Notes: generated by a model from the sequence alone, not told the origin. Positions 46,141 through 59,085 are shown, numbered from the stretch's first letter. The stretch is 64,000 nt of DNA from Antitrichia curtipendula (GCA_951230915.1 OX579635.1:42470001-42534000), one strand, 5' to 3'. Made by a program: numbers and translations.

Positions 46141-49100
46141 CTAATGACATTCCGTGTCATGACGCTCAAGACTCCCATCAGGCCCATACAAATGCGTCGC
46201 CAGTCGCGGCGTCGGTACGGCCATGAGCCTACACCGCGGCGAGTTTGAGAATCCCCGCTCTTCTTCCATATCCAGTTCATTCCTATGCACGCCCTCCGGA
46301 AGCGACCACTCAAATCCATGAAACAGCCGCGCCAGCGACAACATCACCAACGTCGTCCCCAAAACGTACCCAGGACACGTGCGCCGCCCGTTTCCAAACG
46401 CATACAACCGATCATCCGCCAACCCCGGCGACCTCGTCGACGATACCCATCGTTCTGGATCGAAGTCCAAGGGACGTTTCCAGACGCTTCCGTCGCGACC
46501 CATCGAGAACAAGTTGAAGAGGATGGTGGTGCCCTGGGGAATGTGGTACCCTGCGAGCTCGGCGTCTGCCAGGGACAGGCGGGGGACAGTGAAACAGTTC
46601 GCGGGGTGTAAGCGGAGCGTTTCTTTGACGATGGAAGTGAGGTACGGGAAGTGGGGGAGGTCGGACTCTTCCACGATGCGGTGGAGGCCGACGATGGAGT
46701 CGAGCTCGGTGTGGAGCTTGTGCTGGATGTGAGGGTGGCGGAGGATTTCGGTCATCGCCCATTCGTTGATGGTCGTGGAGGTGTCGGTGGCTGCCAACAT
46801 GTCCTGCAATTCGATCTTGTGGCGGTGTTAGTGAGTGAGATGAGTAGAGGCTCCAGTAACCATACTGTACAGTAGATGTTCCGTTGACCGTACCTGTAGG
46901 CGAGCTTGAATTTGGGTTGAGTGGGTAACCGCTTAATCTATTGACAGTTAGTGTCTTTGCAACTGCTTTTTTAGTTTAATGTAGGATAAAATTTGTGCAG
47001 AATTTCAGATGACTCAAGTTTCTAGATTCATGATCGTACGAACATTTGAACAATTTCCAATTTTCCATTGGCACTAAATGACCTGAGTCCAATTTCCGCA
47101 TTGAATTTCTTCTGTGATAAATTTGGAGAGTGCAGTGCGGAAGTAACTTTAAGGTTTTCCCTGTTAAAAGTGACGGACAGCTGTGAGTTTAGGTTTCCCG
47201 GCTAAAAGCTCTCACCGCGGAATCGTACTTTTAATTCCAGTCTGAAGTTAAAGCGGTGAGAATTCATTAGGACCCGAAATCGAAAATTACTCCAGTTCCT
47301 ACTTGCAAGTCATTTCGATAAATACGAAGAATAACTCTGGTCCAAGTAAAGGGAATTTTAGAATTCTAATATATGTCAAGACTGGAAAATTTTCAGTTAT
47401 GTATAATGGAGAAGCTTAGTACGGGATTCAACACAGTTGTTCTAAATTGAAATCTGCGATGTCATTCATTCAATTGAATTGAAATTTTTACAGGCCACGT
47501 ACTTTGAATCAAGAGTGTGTTGGGGTTGTTCTGCTTACTGTCAGTGGCACTCTGAAACTTGCCAGTCTAACAAAATGAATCACATCACGTAAAGAAAGTG
47601 ATTATGAAGCGCTCCATGCATAAGCGGTGGACTTACCAAGATACAAGCCTTGATGGCACTCTGATCAAGCTGGGGCTCCCCGTTGACACCAGGAGTCTCT
47701 AGCATCGTGCTTATGATATCGTCCGGCTTTTCTCCTGGAAGTTTTCCTGATGCAAGGTCCCTGTGCTCTTGGATGATGGCATCCAGCACGCGGTCTTGGT
47801 GAGCTCGCACCTGAAAGTAATGAATCCATTCACCAATAATGACCAACAGGGGTAGTCTCGTCAATCTTATTTGAGCCCCAGTTTTAAAGCATTTTGTAAA
47901 TGAAAGACTCGTAATTCTAATTTGGCGACCAAATTTGACGTCTTGACAAGTTGACATTTGAACCTGGTTTGTAATATAGAAATGGGATGCATCGATCACC
48001 TTGTGCATCTGTCGGATAACACCAGTTGGGTCAAACCAGTAGCCCAGAAACGGAAGATAATCCTGAATCGGCATGTACCCCATGATGCGCACCGCTTCAT
48101 GAACAAGGTGCTTCAGGTTGTGCATTCGTGAGCTCAGATCCCCCACCAGCATGCGGCACATCACATTCAGCGAAAGGTAGGTGAACTGCTCCCGCATATC
48201 AATCACCTACCATAATGTCAAGTAAACTGGCAAGTCAATATTCCGGCGGTTAAATGCAAAAAACATATTTGTGAAGCTGTGCAAAACTCGAGTGTAGACC
48301 CTTCAGTCCTCGTTTTGAAACAAGAACCACTTGTGCATCTCATTCTTGAGTAGTTGCCTTCAACACCTTTGCAAAGGGATCTGCCTTTTTGTAAACATCA
48401 CCAACACTCTACGCAAGTATACAAGACAAGCCCTCCCTAAGCACCATGCACATCACACATTTGGAACACATGAAGCAATATATGGGGACCCTTGGTAAGT
48501 AACGTCACTGCTATTAAGAGACATTCCAGGAGACATTTCATTTTACACCGTGGGTTCCCACGTATTCTGCAAGCTAAGGACGTTGCTGGTAAGTTCTTCA
48601 GTACAGAGTCATCCTTTTCGATCAGCAGTGGATATGGGTTAAGTTGTTCATTAAAAAGTGCACAATAAAGGTAGATGTTAGTCAAATTGGAGAGGTGTTC
48701 AGTTCATTATTCGAATAGGTATACTTGTTACCTTCCCTGTCCTGGCGGCTTCCGCAACAACCCCCTTGATCACCCCCAAATTCTCCTCATTTCGATCCGC
48801 CGCGGTGTGCAGCATCCGCTTGGGCGCCAAGAGCTCATTCACACACAATCGCCGCATCTGTCTCCAGTGCGGTCCGTAGGGCGCCATGATGAAGTCCATC
48901 TGGTCGTAGACGATGAGTTTAGTGAAAGTGGACGCGGGGCGGGAGCAGAAGACATGGTCGAGCTCCTTGGTGACTTGTAAGATGAGGTTCATGGAGTCGA
49001 TCACCACGGTGGGGCGCTGACCCAAGCGCAGGAACATGATGTGGCCGTAACGCTGCGCCAGGTCGGCCATGGTGCGGTGCGGGAGACGACCCATCTGCAG

Positions 49101-49253
49101 AAGGTTGCCTACGATCGGAAGACCGCGTGGACCTGGTGGCAAGCGCCTTTTTCCATTGGGCGCCCTGAACAACGATATCGAGCTCACAAGTGCTAGTCCG
49201 AGGATGCATAATCCAATCACAGAACAAAATGGATCCTGCAGAAAGAATTCCAT
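46141..49253 (-). CDS. Cytochrome P450, CYP703-like (CYP71 clan), 4 exons
   Basis: Endoplasmic-reticulum heme monooxygenase, 521 aa. Exons on the minus strand: 49253-48732, 48206-48000, 47810-47637, 46803-46141, all joined in phase 0 with GT-AG borders; the last intron is 833 bp. An N-terminal membrane anchor (SVIGLCILGLALVSSISLF) is followed by PPGP (39-42), I-helix AATDTSTT (about 305-312), ETLR (362-365), PERW (417-420) and heme loop FGNGRRTCPG (437-446, Cys444), so all catalytic features are present. The segments DMLAATDTS..NEWAM, LARLFHGFEWSLP and PRLATHLY resemble CYP703, which hydroxylates lauric acid in-chain for sporopollenin. Family-level assignment is from recalled similarity; another CYP71-clan family is possible. 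Confidence 0.92.
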
Positions 49254-49690
49254 GCTTGCTAGCTGATCGTTTTTTCCTGAAGTGTAAGTTATTTGCTTGC
49301 GTCAGATTGCAGTCTAGAAACGAGGAATTCGATTTCGGTAACTGTAAGAAGTTACGTAATTAAGTTGCATCAGAGGTCGACGTTCAACGGATATTTTGCA
49401 GTCTAGTCAATGCTGGGAGGTAATTCAGTGCCTGGAGCTAGTCACGTTCTTCAAGCTAGTTAATTGAGCGTGCATGCTAGCGCTGTGTTACCAGTCAAAC
49501 CACTAATTTGGATTGCTACGGAGAAGTATCTGCGTGACTTGATGGTCAGTTATGGTGATACCGAGTGCATAGCTTTTTGGGGGGGACTGGAACATCAGAA
49601 CAATCCAGGGGTTGCTGAATTGGTTCATGTGAGGGCAAGTCCCTTCCGCGATCTGAATCTGTACAAGAAGACCGGCAGCCATTCCATTCC
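49254..49690 (-). promoter_or_regulatory. Upstream region of the P450 gene
   Basis: About 440 bp before the P450 start codon; probable promoter and 5' UTR. No specific element is claimed. Confidence 0.3.
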
Positions 49691-49779
49691 TAATTAGCGA
49701 ACTCTGCAGTGAGAGACTTGCACCAATGTGGACAAACAAGGAGTCGCAGGAGGACAACAAGCAAATTGAAAATGTACCT

Positions 49780-50170
49780 ATCGTTTCGCAGTGGGGATGC
49801 GTGCCCCAACTTTGACGAAGGCGGAGCTGATGATCTAGCGGGGCCGAGCGCCTTCAGCACCAACCCAGGGTTGAAGCCAGGTGCAGATCGAGCGTCACAG
49901 CAACTGCAGCACGGAGCGCCCCCAAACCAGAAAAACGACGACAAACGGAAATCGGGAGAGACCACCACGGGCGCGAGATCACCAGCGGGAGAGACCACCA
50001 CCCCATGCACATGCGGGTATTTCTGGCCCCCACCCGCCAATCCGCCTGTAGTGGTGACGCGGACTGAGTGGGGTCCGGCACTGGAGTGCGGGGACTGCAC
50101 TGTGGTTGCACACATGCATCCCTGCCACGCCCTGCCGCGCCCTGCCAAGGCAGGTGAAATCCGCAAGGGG
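49780..50170. other. GC-rich island, open on both strands, unrecognised
   Basis: About 390 bp of GC-rich DNA in an AT-rich setting, ending abruptly at the small TIR element that follows. A unit GGGAGAGACCACCAC occurs twice (near 49954 and 49988). Frames are open on both strands and no family is recognised. It could be a gene fragment, a retroelement fragment or a promoter island. Confidence 0.35.
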
Positions 50171-50187
50171 GTTCTTTTATTTGACCG

Positions 50188-50397
50188 GGGTGAACTGACC
50201 CCCTAGCTTGTGGAAAAACCCTGAAATTTTTATTTTTCACACACGAATTTTTTTGCAAATTCTGAATTCATATTTGCAATCAGAGGCCCCGAATTAGCTA
50301 CAAAAAATAGATTTTGCACGGCACAAAATAGGGGACTTTTTAATATATGCACCCCTGGATGGACTTTGGCGGGACGAGTGAGGGGGCTAGTTCACCT
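50188..50397 (+). mobile_element. 210-bp TIR element, AGGTGAACTAGCCCCCT ends
   Basis: The left end GGGTGAACTGACCCCCT and the right end AGGGGGCTAGTTCACCT are inverted; TA follows the right end. The interior (GCAATCAGAGGCCCCGAATTAG) matches the element 52070-52293, with which it forms a family. Non-coding. Confidence 0.7.
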
Positions 50398-50717
50398 TAG
50401 CCTTTTAATTCTATGTGCATTTTAGGGTTGAAGCATTCAAGTCATATATGTAATCACAACCTCTTGGTGTTCTTTTATTTTTATTTTTTATTTTATTTTT
50501 TAGGATCCTCAATTGTCTTTTAGTTATTTATTAATTCTATTTTTGTTGATTACAAGATACCTCATGTGCACTTCAGCTATGACAAAGCTAAATTAAACTA
50601 ACATCAAATTATATAAAAATTCTTCAAAGAAAAGAACGTATTTGAAACAAAATGTCTTCAACCTAAGCACAACAAAAAAAAATACAATAGGTGGGTCGAG
50701 CACCTGTCCTACCCTAA

Positions 50718-52063
50718 CACTAGAAGAAAATGAGGGTTTTTGCGACTGCAAAGAGCAACTACTTTTTGAGTTGTATAACTAATTTGGGACATGTGACAAT
50801 CTAGAAGACAGAAGTTGCAGTGGACAAGTCGCATAAAAATTAGAGTCGCAAAATGAAGTGAATCTGTTTTTCATCCGGCAACGTAGTTTGAACTTCGTCG
50901 ACGGGTTTTTATGATGTGGTTGCTTATGTGTACTCGCTGCCACGTGCCGTCAGTCATTCAATCGATGAGTTGTGCGACTTGTTTGCAACTTATCTGTGAC
51001 TCCATTGCGACTTGTTGGCGACTCATTTCTGACTTGTTTGTAACTTGTTTGCGACTTGTTGATTCGTAGATTTTAAAATTCTAATCTTAAAGATTTTGGA
51101 TATTACAAATCTAAATTCTATTTTAGATTTCAGATATTTAGATTTAAAAGATTTCATTGGTTTAGGAAATTATGTAATTTAAAAATTCTTGGATTTTTAC
51201 AGTTTGTAGAAATCTACAAATTGTAGGTTTCTACAAATTGTAGAAATCTACAAACTATAGAAATCTACAAATTGTAGAAATCTACAAACTATAGAAATCT
51301 ACAAACTGTAGAAATCTACACCTAATAGAAATCTTAAAATTCTACTAAGGGAGTTCATTACATAAGAATACAACAACTTACAAGTCTTATATGTCTAACC
51401 TAATGGTACTCTTGACAATTGATATGGGACAATTGCTATAAGACAAATAATCGGGAAACAAATTAGAAAACGACAAGAAAATGACTAGAGAACAACCAAA
51501 AGAATTCTAGAAAATTCTAGTTGTTTTCTAGTCATTTTGTAGTTGCAATCTAGTCACAGAGAAGCTCTGTAATAGTGTAGGGTTACAAGAGTGTAACAGA
51601 GTTGTCATTTACAAATTCTAGTTGTTTCTAGTTGCAATCTAGTCGTTTTTTAGTCAAACTATAGTTGTTTTCTAGTTGCAGTCTAGTCGTTTTTTAGTCA
51701 AACTATAGTTGTTTATAGTCGCAAACTAGTTGTTTTCTAGTCGTTTTCTAGTCGTTTTCTAGTCGAATTGTGGTTAAATTTAGATAATATGTGATTGTGG
51801 TTTGCCACAATGGACTTCACGATGCGTAGAGTTGTCCACATCGAGAACTGTGATGAAAATTGGATGTAGAATACCTCACAGTAATTCTAATTGCCAACTC
51901 TGTTACAATCCTGTAACCCTACACTTCATTCTACGACTACTTTGCAACTAAACAACTAGTTGTCAAATTTGGTGCATGTAGAGAGGATTACAGTTGCAGG
52001 ATAGTTCTATAGGACAACTAGTTGCATGTAGGTGGTTGTGCCGGACACGTTTTTCTTCTAGTG
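50718..52063. mobile_element. Non-autonomous CACTA (En/Spm) element, 1346 bp
   Basis: It starts CACTAGAAGAAAA and ends TTTTTCTTCTAGTG, the CACTA-superfamily terminus, with an exact 3-bp target duplication TAA (50715-50717, 52064-52066). Subterminal regions are filled with short repeats as in this superfamily: GCGACTTGTT variants at 50960-51060 and TAGTTGTTTTCTAGTCG variants at 51520-51780, in direct and inverted orientation. There is no transposase, so it depends on an autonomous partner. Confidence 0.9.
51202..51334. repeat. 17-bp tandem array inside the CACTA element
   Basis: About seven to eight units of the type TGTAGAAATCTACAAAT. Each TGTAGAAATCTACA is nearly its own inverse, so the array can form small hairpins. 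Confidence 0.8.
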
Positions 52064-52069
52064 TAAGCT

Positions 52070-52293
52070 AGGGAGGACTGACCCCTGCATTGCCCCGTGT
52101 TTTACTCCTACAGAAAACACTAAATTTTTATATGCCGCACATGATAAAATTTTCAAATTTGAATTTATATCTGAAATCAAAGGCCCCAAATTAGATAGCA
52201 GACATGAAGAAATACAAAATTTAAACGACACAAAACAGGGGGCAATTTTTACATTTATCCTTTGACGGGACAATACAAGGGTCAATCCTCCCT
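52070..52293 (+). mobile_element. 224-bp TIR element related to 50188-50397
   Basis: Inverted ends AGGGAGGACTGACCCCTGC and GGGTCAATCCTCCCT. The interior (TGAAATCAAAGGCCCCAAATTAGAT) is homologous to 50188-50397. The CACTA element sits directly against its left side. Non-coding. Confidence 0.65.
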
Positions 52294-53909
52294 GGCCCTT
52301 GTTTTGGAGCAGCAAGGAGGAGGCTACTAATTAACCGGAACTCGTAGTTTCACCCCCCACTTCCACTCACCAGCATTCTAGCACCTTACCTATTCCATCT
52401 AGGGGGGTAAAGTGCAGGGCCATGATCCTTGTCGATGGTCAAGTCTGTCGGGGTTGGTTACACCAGTCCGCCAGGTGGAGTATGGCAAAAACCGCCTGCA
52501 CCCGCCAAATTAGGGAGGCATGTACGTGGGATGCACATCTACACAATACTTCTTTCAACTCAAATCCAACTTATAATGTTGTAGCCTCGGCCCCACTAGC
52601 AATTTAACACTCCGGCACAATTAATGTAAAGTGTTGAGGCCTAATTCATGTGTTCTTTGGATTTTTTGAACGCTCAATTAAAAAATATAGCACACATATT
52701 TTCCTTTCTTTTCCTATTTTTTCTATTTTGAAAATAAAAGAAATAAAAGAAAGAGTTGATTTTGTTTTTTGTTTTTTCCTTTATCTTCCTTTTTTTTCTA
52801 TTTGGAAAAGAAAGGAAGTTTTTTTACTTCTTTTGAACCTTGTCCTTTCTTTTGACATTGAAACTAGAGTTGTAGTCCAATAATAGTTGTCATTTATTTT
52901 CATTAGAATTTCAAGAATTTCAAAGAATTCACAAAATAAATAATTTGATCTTGTTACTATAGGGGATTGAATATAATCACATAACTAAACACACAATTCG
53001 AGAAAATAAATTTTTTTAAATTTTAAAATCTATATTTATTTATTTATTTTACATTTAAAAAAGCATGGAATTTTTTACTATGAGAACTTGAATGAACTCA
53101 ATGATAAATGTAAATTAAATTTTATCGTAACTACATGTAATTCCTAGTACTGTAATTTTTTTTTTATCATTTTTTTTTCAAGTATTTGTCATCAAAATTG
53201 GTAAAAACTCACATCACATCATCTTACAAATGTTAGAGTATGTGGCATAACTTCACTGATGACTTCCATTTACAAATTGGTCTCTGACAAGAAATATACC
53301 AAAAAATTGCACCAAAAAAACATTTCTTTTAACCAAATAAACATCTTGTGTAAATGAAACAAGTCAATAAATGGAACCAATTAAATAAACATGTTCAGAT
53401 AAGTAGAACAAGAAATATACTTCCTTGGTCTCAAAATAAATCCGAGGGGTCCTAAAATTGGCTAGATTATAAATGTCTCCAAGAATGCATTGTGGAAGTT
53501 AAAGGATATCTAGATATTAATAAAAGAATTGTCTATTCTTTCACTATCAATATAAGTAACACGGTCATTTGGCGTTTCATAGTTTTTAGACAAAGTCCTA
53601 AATCACTTTGTGTTTTGACGTAAAGAAAAAGAGACTTGCAAATATGAAGTTCTTATGTCTAGATTCTTGTTAGACCATAAATTATTTAGCCTAAGAAAAT
53701 TCAAATCTACATACCCTTTGTCCCTTCATACTAGGGACTCTAAAAAGTTAATTAAGTCATTATGGATTGTCTTTTTCTACTTCTTCTAATGATAATCGAG
53801 GTTGGATGAAGGAATCTTTTTTTGGTTTCATTAATTTTCATAATACTTTAAGTTAGGTGAACAACTAGACTATTGAAATGTTAGTTAATCCGTAGAGTGC
53901 CAAGTCTTA
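52294..53909. other. AT-rich intergenic DNA, no gene seen
   Basis: No coding or RNA gene. Around 52700-52820, T/C-rich and A/G-rich stretches (CCTTTCTTTTCC, AATAAAAGAAAG) form imperfect inverted repeats. Confidence 0.55.
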
Positions 53910-55417
53910 AGGTCATTGCAAGAAACACTTGTCCTATTTTCCGTTACAATTGGAGTAATGTTGATATCATCCACTATAATTTTTGAAGCACAAGTCTAAT
54001 GGACATGAAAATTTTATTGAAGATGTCTAGCTTGATGGTTGTCAAATCTCTTGTTTCTTTAGAAATTTAAGAAAATCATTTTATATTTAAAATTCAATTT
54101 TGTTAATTTGTTGCACCTTGAGGTTTAGGGGTTTTCAGTTTACCAAAATTGAATGATTTGGAGTTGAAATTTTGGTGGTCTATTTCCACGCTAGGTGGGC
54201 ATATGCCTACCAAGGGGAATTTTAAAATATATTATTTTATGTCCTCTAGGTTCATGCAAATAGGACTATCTTGCACAAGTACTTCTGAACTTTGAAGATG
54301 GTGTCAACTTCATATTTTTGGTGAAATTTTATCATTATCAAGTCCTCACAAATGACCAATTTTTAGATTTTTTTTGTTCATGATTTTCTATTTATTATTG
54401 ATTTATAACTCATTGTTTTTATTTTCTATGACAATTTGTCTTTTTTTCCCCATATTAGTATTGTTTTAGTACTTGCAAGTAGTCCATAGTGCATGCAACG
54501 GCACTTTTAACCATCAATTTTTACAATCAATAGTTGAGATTGTTTCACTATATACAATGACTTCCAAAATTAGTTGGCCACTATATAAATCGCTCTTATA
54601 AATTGAAAAATTGGAATTATGAATTGAAATTTGGACATGTTGTTTTACCAAGGAGATTCTACTTTCATGTGCAATTTCATTTAGAACAAACTATACTTAG
54701 ACCTAATATTATTTAAATGAAATTTCTATGGAAATTTTTCTTTTTAGGAGAAGACAAAATATTTCATTCCTTTTTACAGGAAGAGTATACATTTTGAGTT
54801 CTTGACTAGAATCAGATGTTACAAGTTTCATGAATTTTGAATTTTTCTTCATTGTAATCTTATTGATTGAAATTTGACCTCAAAATTTTGAATTTTGAAT
54901 TTTTTGTTCTATAAATTGAAAAAACATAAATTAAAAATACAAAGTAACATCAAATAACTATATATATATCAAATATATATATTTTTTCAATTTATAGAAT
55001 AAAAAACTCAAAATTCAAAATTTTGAGGTCAAATTTCAATCAATAAAAGTTCAAAATTCATGAAACTTGTAACATCTGATTCTAGTCAAGAACTCAAGAT
55101 GTACACTCTTCCTATAAAAAAAAAAAAAATATTTTGGTTTCTCACAAAAATTTGTTTTTAAATTAGAAATTTCATTCAAATAATAATAGGTCTAAGTATA
55201 GTCTATTCTAAGTGAAATTGCACATAAGGGTAGAATCCCCTTAGTACAACAACATGTCCAAATTTCAATTCATAATTCCAATTTTTCAATTTATAAGAGC
55301 GATTTATATGGTGGCCAAATTTTGGAAGTTATCGTAATACTTATAGAATTCTAAGGCTAAAATGTAGATTTTGTCAAAATACTACAAAAAATGGAAGGTG
55401 TTTCTTGCAATGATCCT
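53910..55417. mobile_element. TIR element with a large internal fold-back, 1.5 kb
   Basis: Ends AGGTCATTGCAAGAAACACTT and AGGTGTTTCTTGCAATGATCCT are inverted, with one extra base on the right. Most of the interior is a second, larger inverted repeat (54560-55329). No coding capacity. Confidence 0.6.
54560..55329. repeat. Large inverted repeat, about 360-bp arms
   Basis: The left arm starts ACTTCCAAAATTAGTTGGCC and the right arm ends GGCCAAATTTTGGAAGT; they pair with few mismatches around 54944, with a (TA)n-rich spacer of about 57 bases. A transcript would form long double-stranded RNA. Confidence 0.85.
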
Positions 55418-55760
55418 ACTTTGAAATTTGAATACTAAGTTTGATGTAATTAAAAAGATATTTCAAGTCTTTATTATGTGGATTTGAGTTCCATCAATCC
55501 ATATTGACTCTTTATTTTCACCCAATTTTACTATTTGTATTCATTTACATAGAAAATCTTTATAATAGTTGATTTATAGTGACTTTGCTTGGTTAATTGT
55601 AATAACTTATTTTCAATTTTGAAATAGTCATTAGAAATTTAATATGCTCTTTGAATGTCCCAAAATAAGACCCAACAAAATTTGATTCAATCCAATAGTA
55701 TAAACCATGCACTTTGAAAATTCATATTTCAATATTCATATAGGTTTCAAAATTTATATA

Positions 55761-56157
55761 CTCTCTCCATCTCAAAATGATCTTCTTGTTGGACAAAATG
55801 TTCTAAAGTAAGGCTAAAAATATCATTTAAAAATCCCATTTCTCATTTTAAATTGAATTAGTCAGAGCACACTTGTCGTCTCTAAAAACTTTGAACTTTG
55901 AAGCCCTTTTCACAGTGAAATTTTGGAGTACTAAAAAATGAAATTTTGGAGGCATTTTCAAAGAGCATTAGTGAACACTTAATTATTGAGTGTAAGGTTG
56001 TCATTTTGTAGGGAGTTAGTATAGGCCCAAAACCATGTGTGATCTTTGTTTTGCCTCCCAAAGCCATAACTCCAATTGAGCAACACTCAAAGAGATGGAT
56101 GTGGGTCTCATCTAGGTATGCAAGACAAGATTGTCCAGGTGTCCAAAATTGAGAGAG
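55761..56157. mobile_element. Stowaway-like MITE, 397 bp
   Basis: Begins TA|CTCTCTCCATCTCAAAATGA and ends AAAATTGAGAGAG|TA. The left 40 bp (through GATCTTCTTGTTGG) match the start of the element at 15652. Non-coding. Confidence 0.7.
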
Positions 56158-56196
56158 TACCATAGCTTGCAGACATCATCATTACCATGCCAAGTA

Positions 56197-56606
56197 AGGT
56201 AATATGTTCTTAAAGCGACCATTTAAGGGATGGTCCACCTTTTTCACAGGCTTCCGTGGACAGAAATATTTTTAGATTATTTTTCAGAGAAAGAAAAATA
56301 GATGTGGAATTTAACACAAGTGGTTTTTTATTTTTCCAAGCATTTTTGAATTACATATAAATTTTCAAAGATTCGGAACATAGACACCTATTTGTGAACA
56401 TAGGTCTTCTAAGATCCGTCCACTTGCAACTTGTAAAGAGATGTGCACAAACCAAAGGCAATGATTGGCTCTTGCAATAGAAAAATAATTTTTTCTCAAT
56501 GCATTGAATTGCTAAAGTGGTTCATTTAAGAATCACCCCATCTCCATTTTCCACCTAAAAATAGGGGCAATTTGAAGAAGATGGGTGCTTTTAGAGCATA
56601 CTACCT
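56197..56606 (+). mobile_element. 410-bp AGGTA-ended MITE, family 1 copy 3
   Basis: Begins AGGTAATATGTTCTTAAAGC and ends TTTTAGAGCATACTACCT, TA on each side. Same orientation and exact length as 4467-4876. Confidence 0.88.
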
Positions 56607-56608
56607 TA

Positions 56609-58958
56609 GACGAAGTCGAGAATTCCGGATCCAGATGGAGGAGTTTGGAGGCAACTCAAAGTCCTTCATCTTCATTTAGTGCCCAATGTGACCTCGTCCT
56701 GCCATTTCTAAGTTCTAACATCTTTATGACCACTTGTTTTTCATAAATTTTATTATCTTTCCTCTAGAATTGACTTTGATACTTACACTATGCACGCTTG
56801 GAGACCTAAGGTAGAGCCCACCCATTCGTGATCAGTGACCCATTCCCAACCTATAGGTGCAGTTATTTCCAATCAAATATTTTGAAACTTGGAATGTTTT
56901 TTTTAAACTAGTCAAGGTTGGAACTAATAGGTTCCATTAGAAGAGAACTGAGGCCCCCAAAGGGCCGCGAGTTATCTTGAGGTTCCCAACCTCAGGAACT
57001 CCATCAACTGAAAAATCAGCTGTACACAGAGGCTGCTGACCTGGTTGGGACACTGCCACGTCAGAAAATATTAATTAATTATTTTTTAATATTTTTTTTC
57101 AAAAAAATTAATTTTTTCATAATTTTTTCATAATTTTTTAGTATTTAAATATTTTTTTAATTATTTAAATATTCAGAAAGCGTTGTGCTGTTCCCAGCAC
57201 AGGGAACAACCCTTATACAGCCCTTTGGTGGCTTGAATTTGCTTCTAATGATGACACATGTCCCAAAATAGTGAGAAAGAAAATAGGAAATAATGAGTAA
57301 AAAATTAGTTCTTGAATGATTGGAATTGGAAGAGTCTAAACATTGGCTATGGGTCCGGTGCACTTTTTGCCTCCCAAAATTCATAGTCATTTTAGTTCAA
57401 GCAATAAAATTTTCAATTTTTTTGCAATCCCCGTCATTTCTATCGATGCACCTCTGAAAATATTTGTAGTTGCTTATTTAATCGGTTATGGGTGGTTATA
57501 CCTTAACTTGTCTGTTATTCTCTTCATCTTGCATCATTACACTGCAAAAGTTTTGATGTGTCAATGCGTATTTGGAAGGTAAGATCCTATTGCAAGCAGG
57601 GTGTGACGTAGAGCTATGTTCTTGATTGGGCTTACATGCATGGATTCTTGAAGCACATGAGCTGTCCTATGTATCAAAAGTAGTTGAAATCGTGAAGTAG
57701 AGGATCTAGTTTTGTGAGTCTTTGAAGATTTAGGGCTGTTGGAGAATGGTTGTAAAGTGTGTGCCTTGTTTCTTGGGTCATGTGAACCACCGTAATGGTT
57801 TACTTTTAGAAAATATAAAATGTAAATATTATGCAGGAATTTACAAGGCTGGAAGTGTTAGCACTCTGGATTAAACTACAATCACTAGTTAGGGAGTTTT
57901 TTAGTACATAGGAATGGGAACAGGGGGAGGTTAGGGCAAAATGTTAAAAAATGCCATTAAGAAAAAAGAAGGAGAAAATTTGAGGAGAAAAATGGAGATT
58001 TAAAACTAAAAAGATGTTAAGCAAGATTTGGTAGAGTAACTAAATCAGGTTAATGTTAATTAAAATATTACTAAGTAGGAAAATAAAATAAAAATTAAAT
58101 AGAAAATCCAAAAGTTAACAAACATAAAAGGTACAAAATCAATATCAAAACAAACAAATTTGGGTAAGAAATGGGATTATAATTAAATTGCAAATCAAAT
58201 AATAGGAAATATAAAAATAATAAATAATAAAATAAAATAAAAATTAGAAGTAGGAAATGAAACTAAAAGTAAATTGAAAACCTCAAAAAATAATAAATAT
58301 GAAAAAACACAAAACAAGTTAGTAAACTTAAAACTACTACTAGAACAATAGAATAGTCAAGAAATCACTAAAATAGGATAAAAACAATAAAATTGGAAAA
58401 ACAAAAGATAATTTAAGGGGGTTTGCACTAAATTGGCACAATTTGCACTAATTTGGAACGTTTTATACTATTTTAGCGAATTTACAGTAAATTAGAGTTG
58501 GATGAAGGTAATTAGTGAAAGAAATTCATAAGAGTTTGGATATAGGCAAAATTAGAGTTTGGCTCGTACTTTCTCTCCTCCCTTGCAACTCTAGTGTATG
58601 TGTGTGTTTTGAGAGCAATTTGGTGATTATGGACGTGTTTAAGCTTAGATTGTGGTAGATTAGGGAAAGAAAACGTGTAGGACAATTTGTCGAGTAGGTT
58701 TCTATTCTTTTTTGGCAAGATTGCGTGGAAAATTAGGATTTTGGAGATGGATTATAGGGAGCTGCCTTAGTAGTTTAGGAAGCAAAATAAGAATTTCGGG
58801 CATTGGTAAGGACAGTTTGAAATAAAATAAATTCAATTTTTGGTTTGGTAGAATGTAAGTGAGATGGACTTAGGGAAGTTCATAGGCCAATTGAGGGCTG
58901 AATTGGGAGCTTAATGAAAAATGTTAGGGCTTGGTGTGAGATGGAACATCTTACGACC
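56609..58958. other. Intergenic DNA, no gene recognised
   Basis: Mixed to AT-rich. Low-complexity A/T runs lie at 57060-57175. Short inverted segments (GTTCCC / GGGAAC near 57188-57208) occur. A-rich DNA (57950-58440) resembles no known feature. Open frames are short and unconvincing. Confidence 0.5.
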
Positions 58959-59085
58959 AGGGCTTTTTTTTTGGACTTGTGTCCCCGTTGCTGGCTTCAC
59001 TGGAGAGGTCAGTTTTTGGAGGGATGAAGCCAGATAGGTCAGATTTCTGACAGTCTGGCGAAATTTCGCCCAAAAAAAAAGCCCT
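58959..59085. mobile_element. 127-bp miniature TIR element
   Basis: Perfect 16-base inverted ends AGGGCTTTTTTTTTGG / CCAAAAAAAAAGCCCT enclose about 95 bp. Target duplication is not clear. Confidence 0.5.

Noticed and set aside
46245..46875. Plus-strand frames opposite the last P450 exon
   Set aside because: Shadows of GC-rich coding sequence; the minus strand encodes the heme-binding loop.
26660..49253. Biosynthetic cluster linking the LTPG and the CYP703-like P450
   Set aside because: Both could relate to cuticle or spore-wall lipids, but they are 19 kb apart with only transposons between, and nothing in sequence ties them together.
51202..51334. CRISPR-like array
   Set aside because: Units are contiguous 17-mers without unique spacers, in eukaryotic DNA inside a CACTA element.
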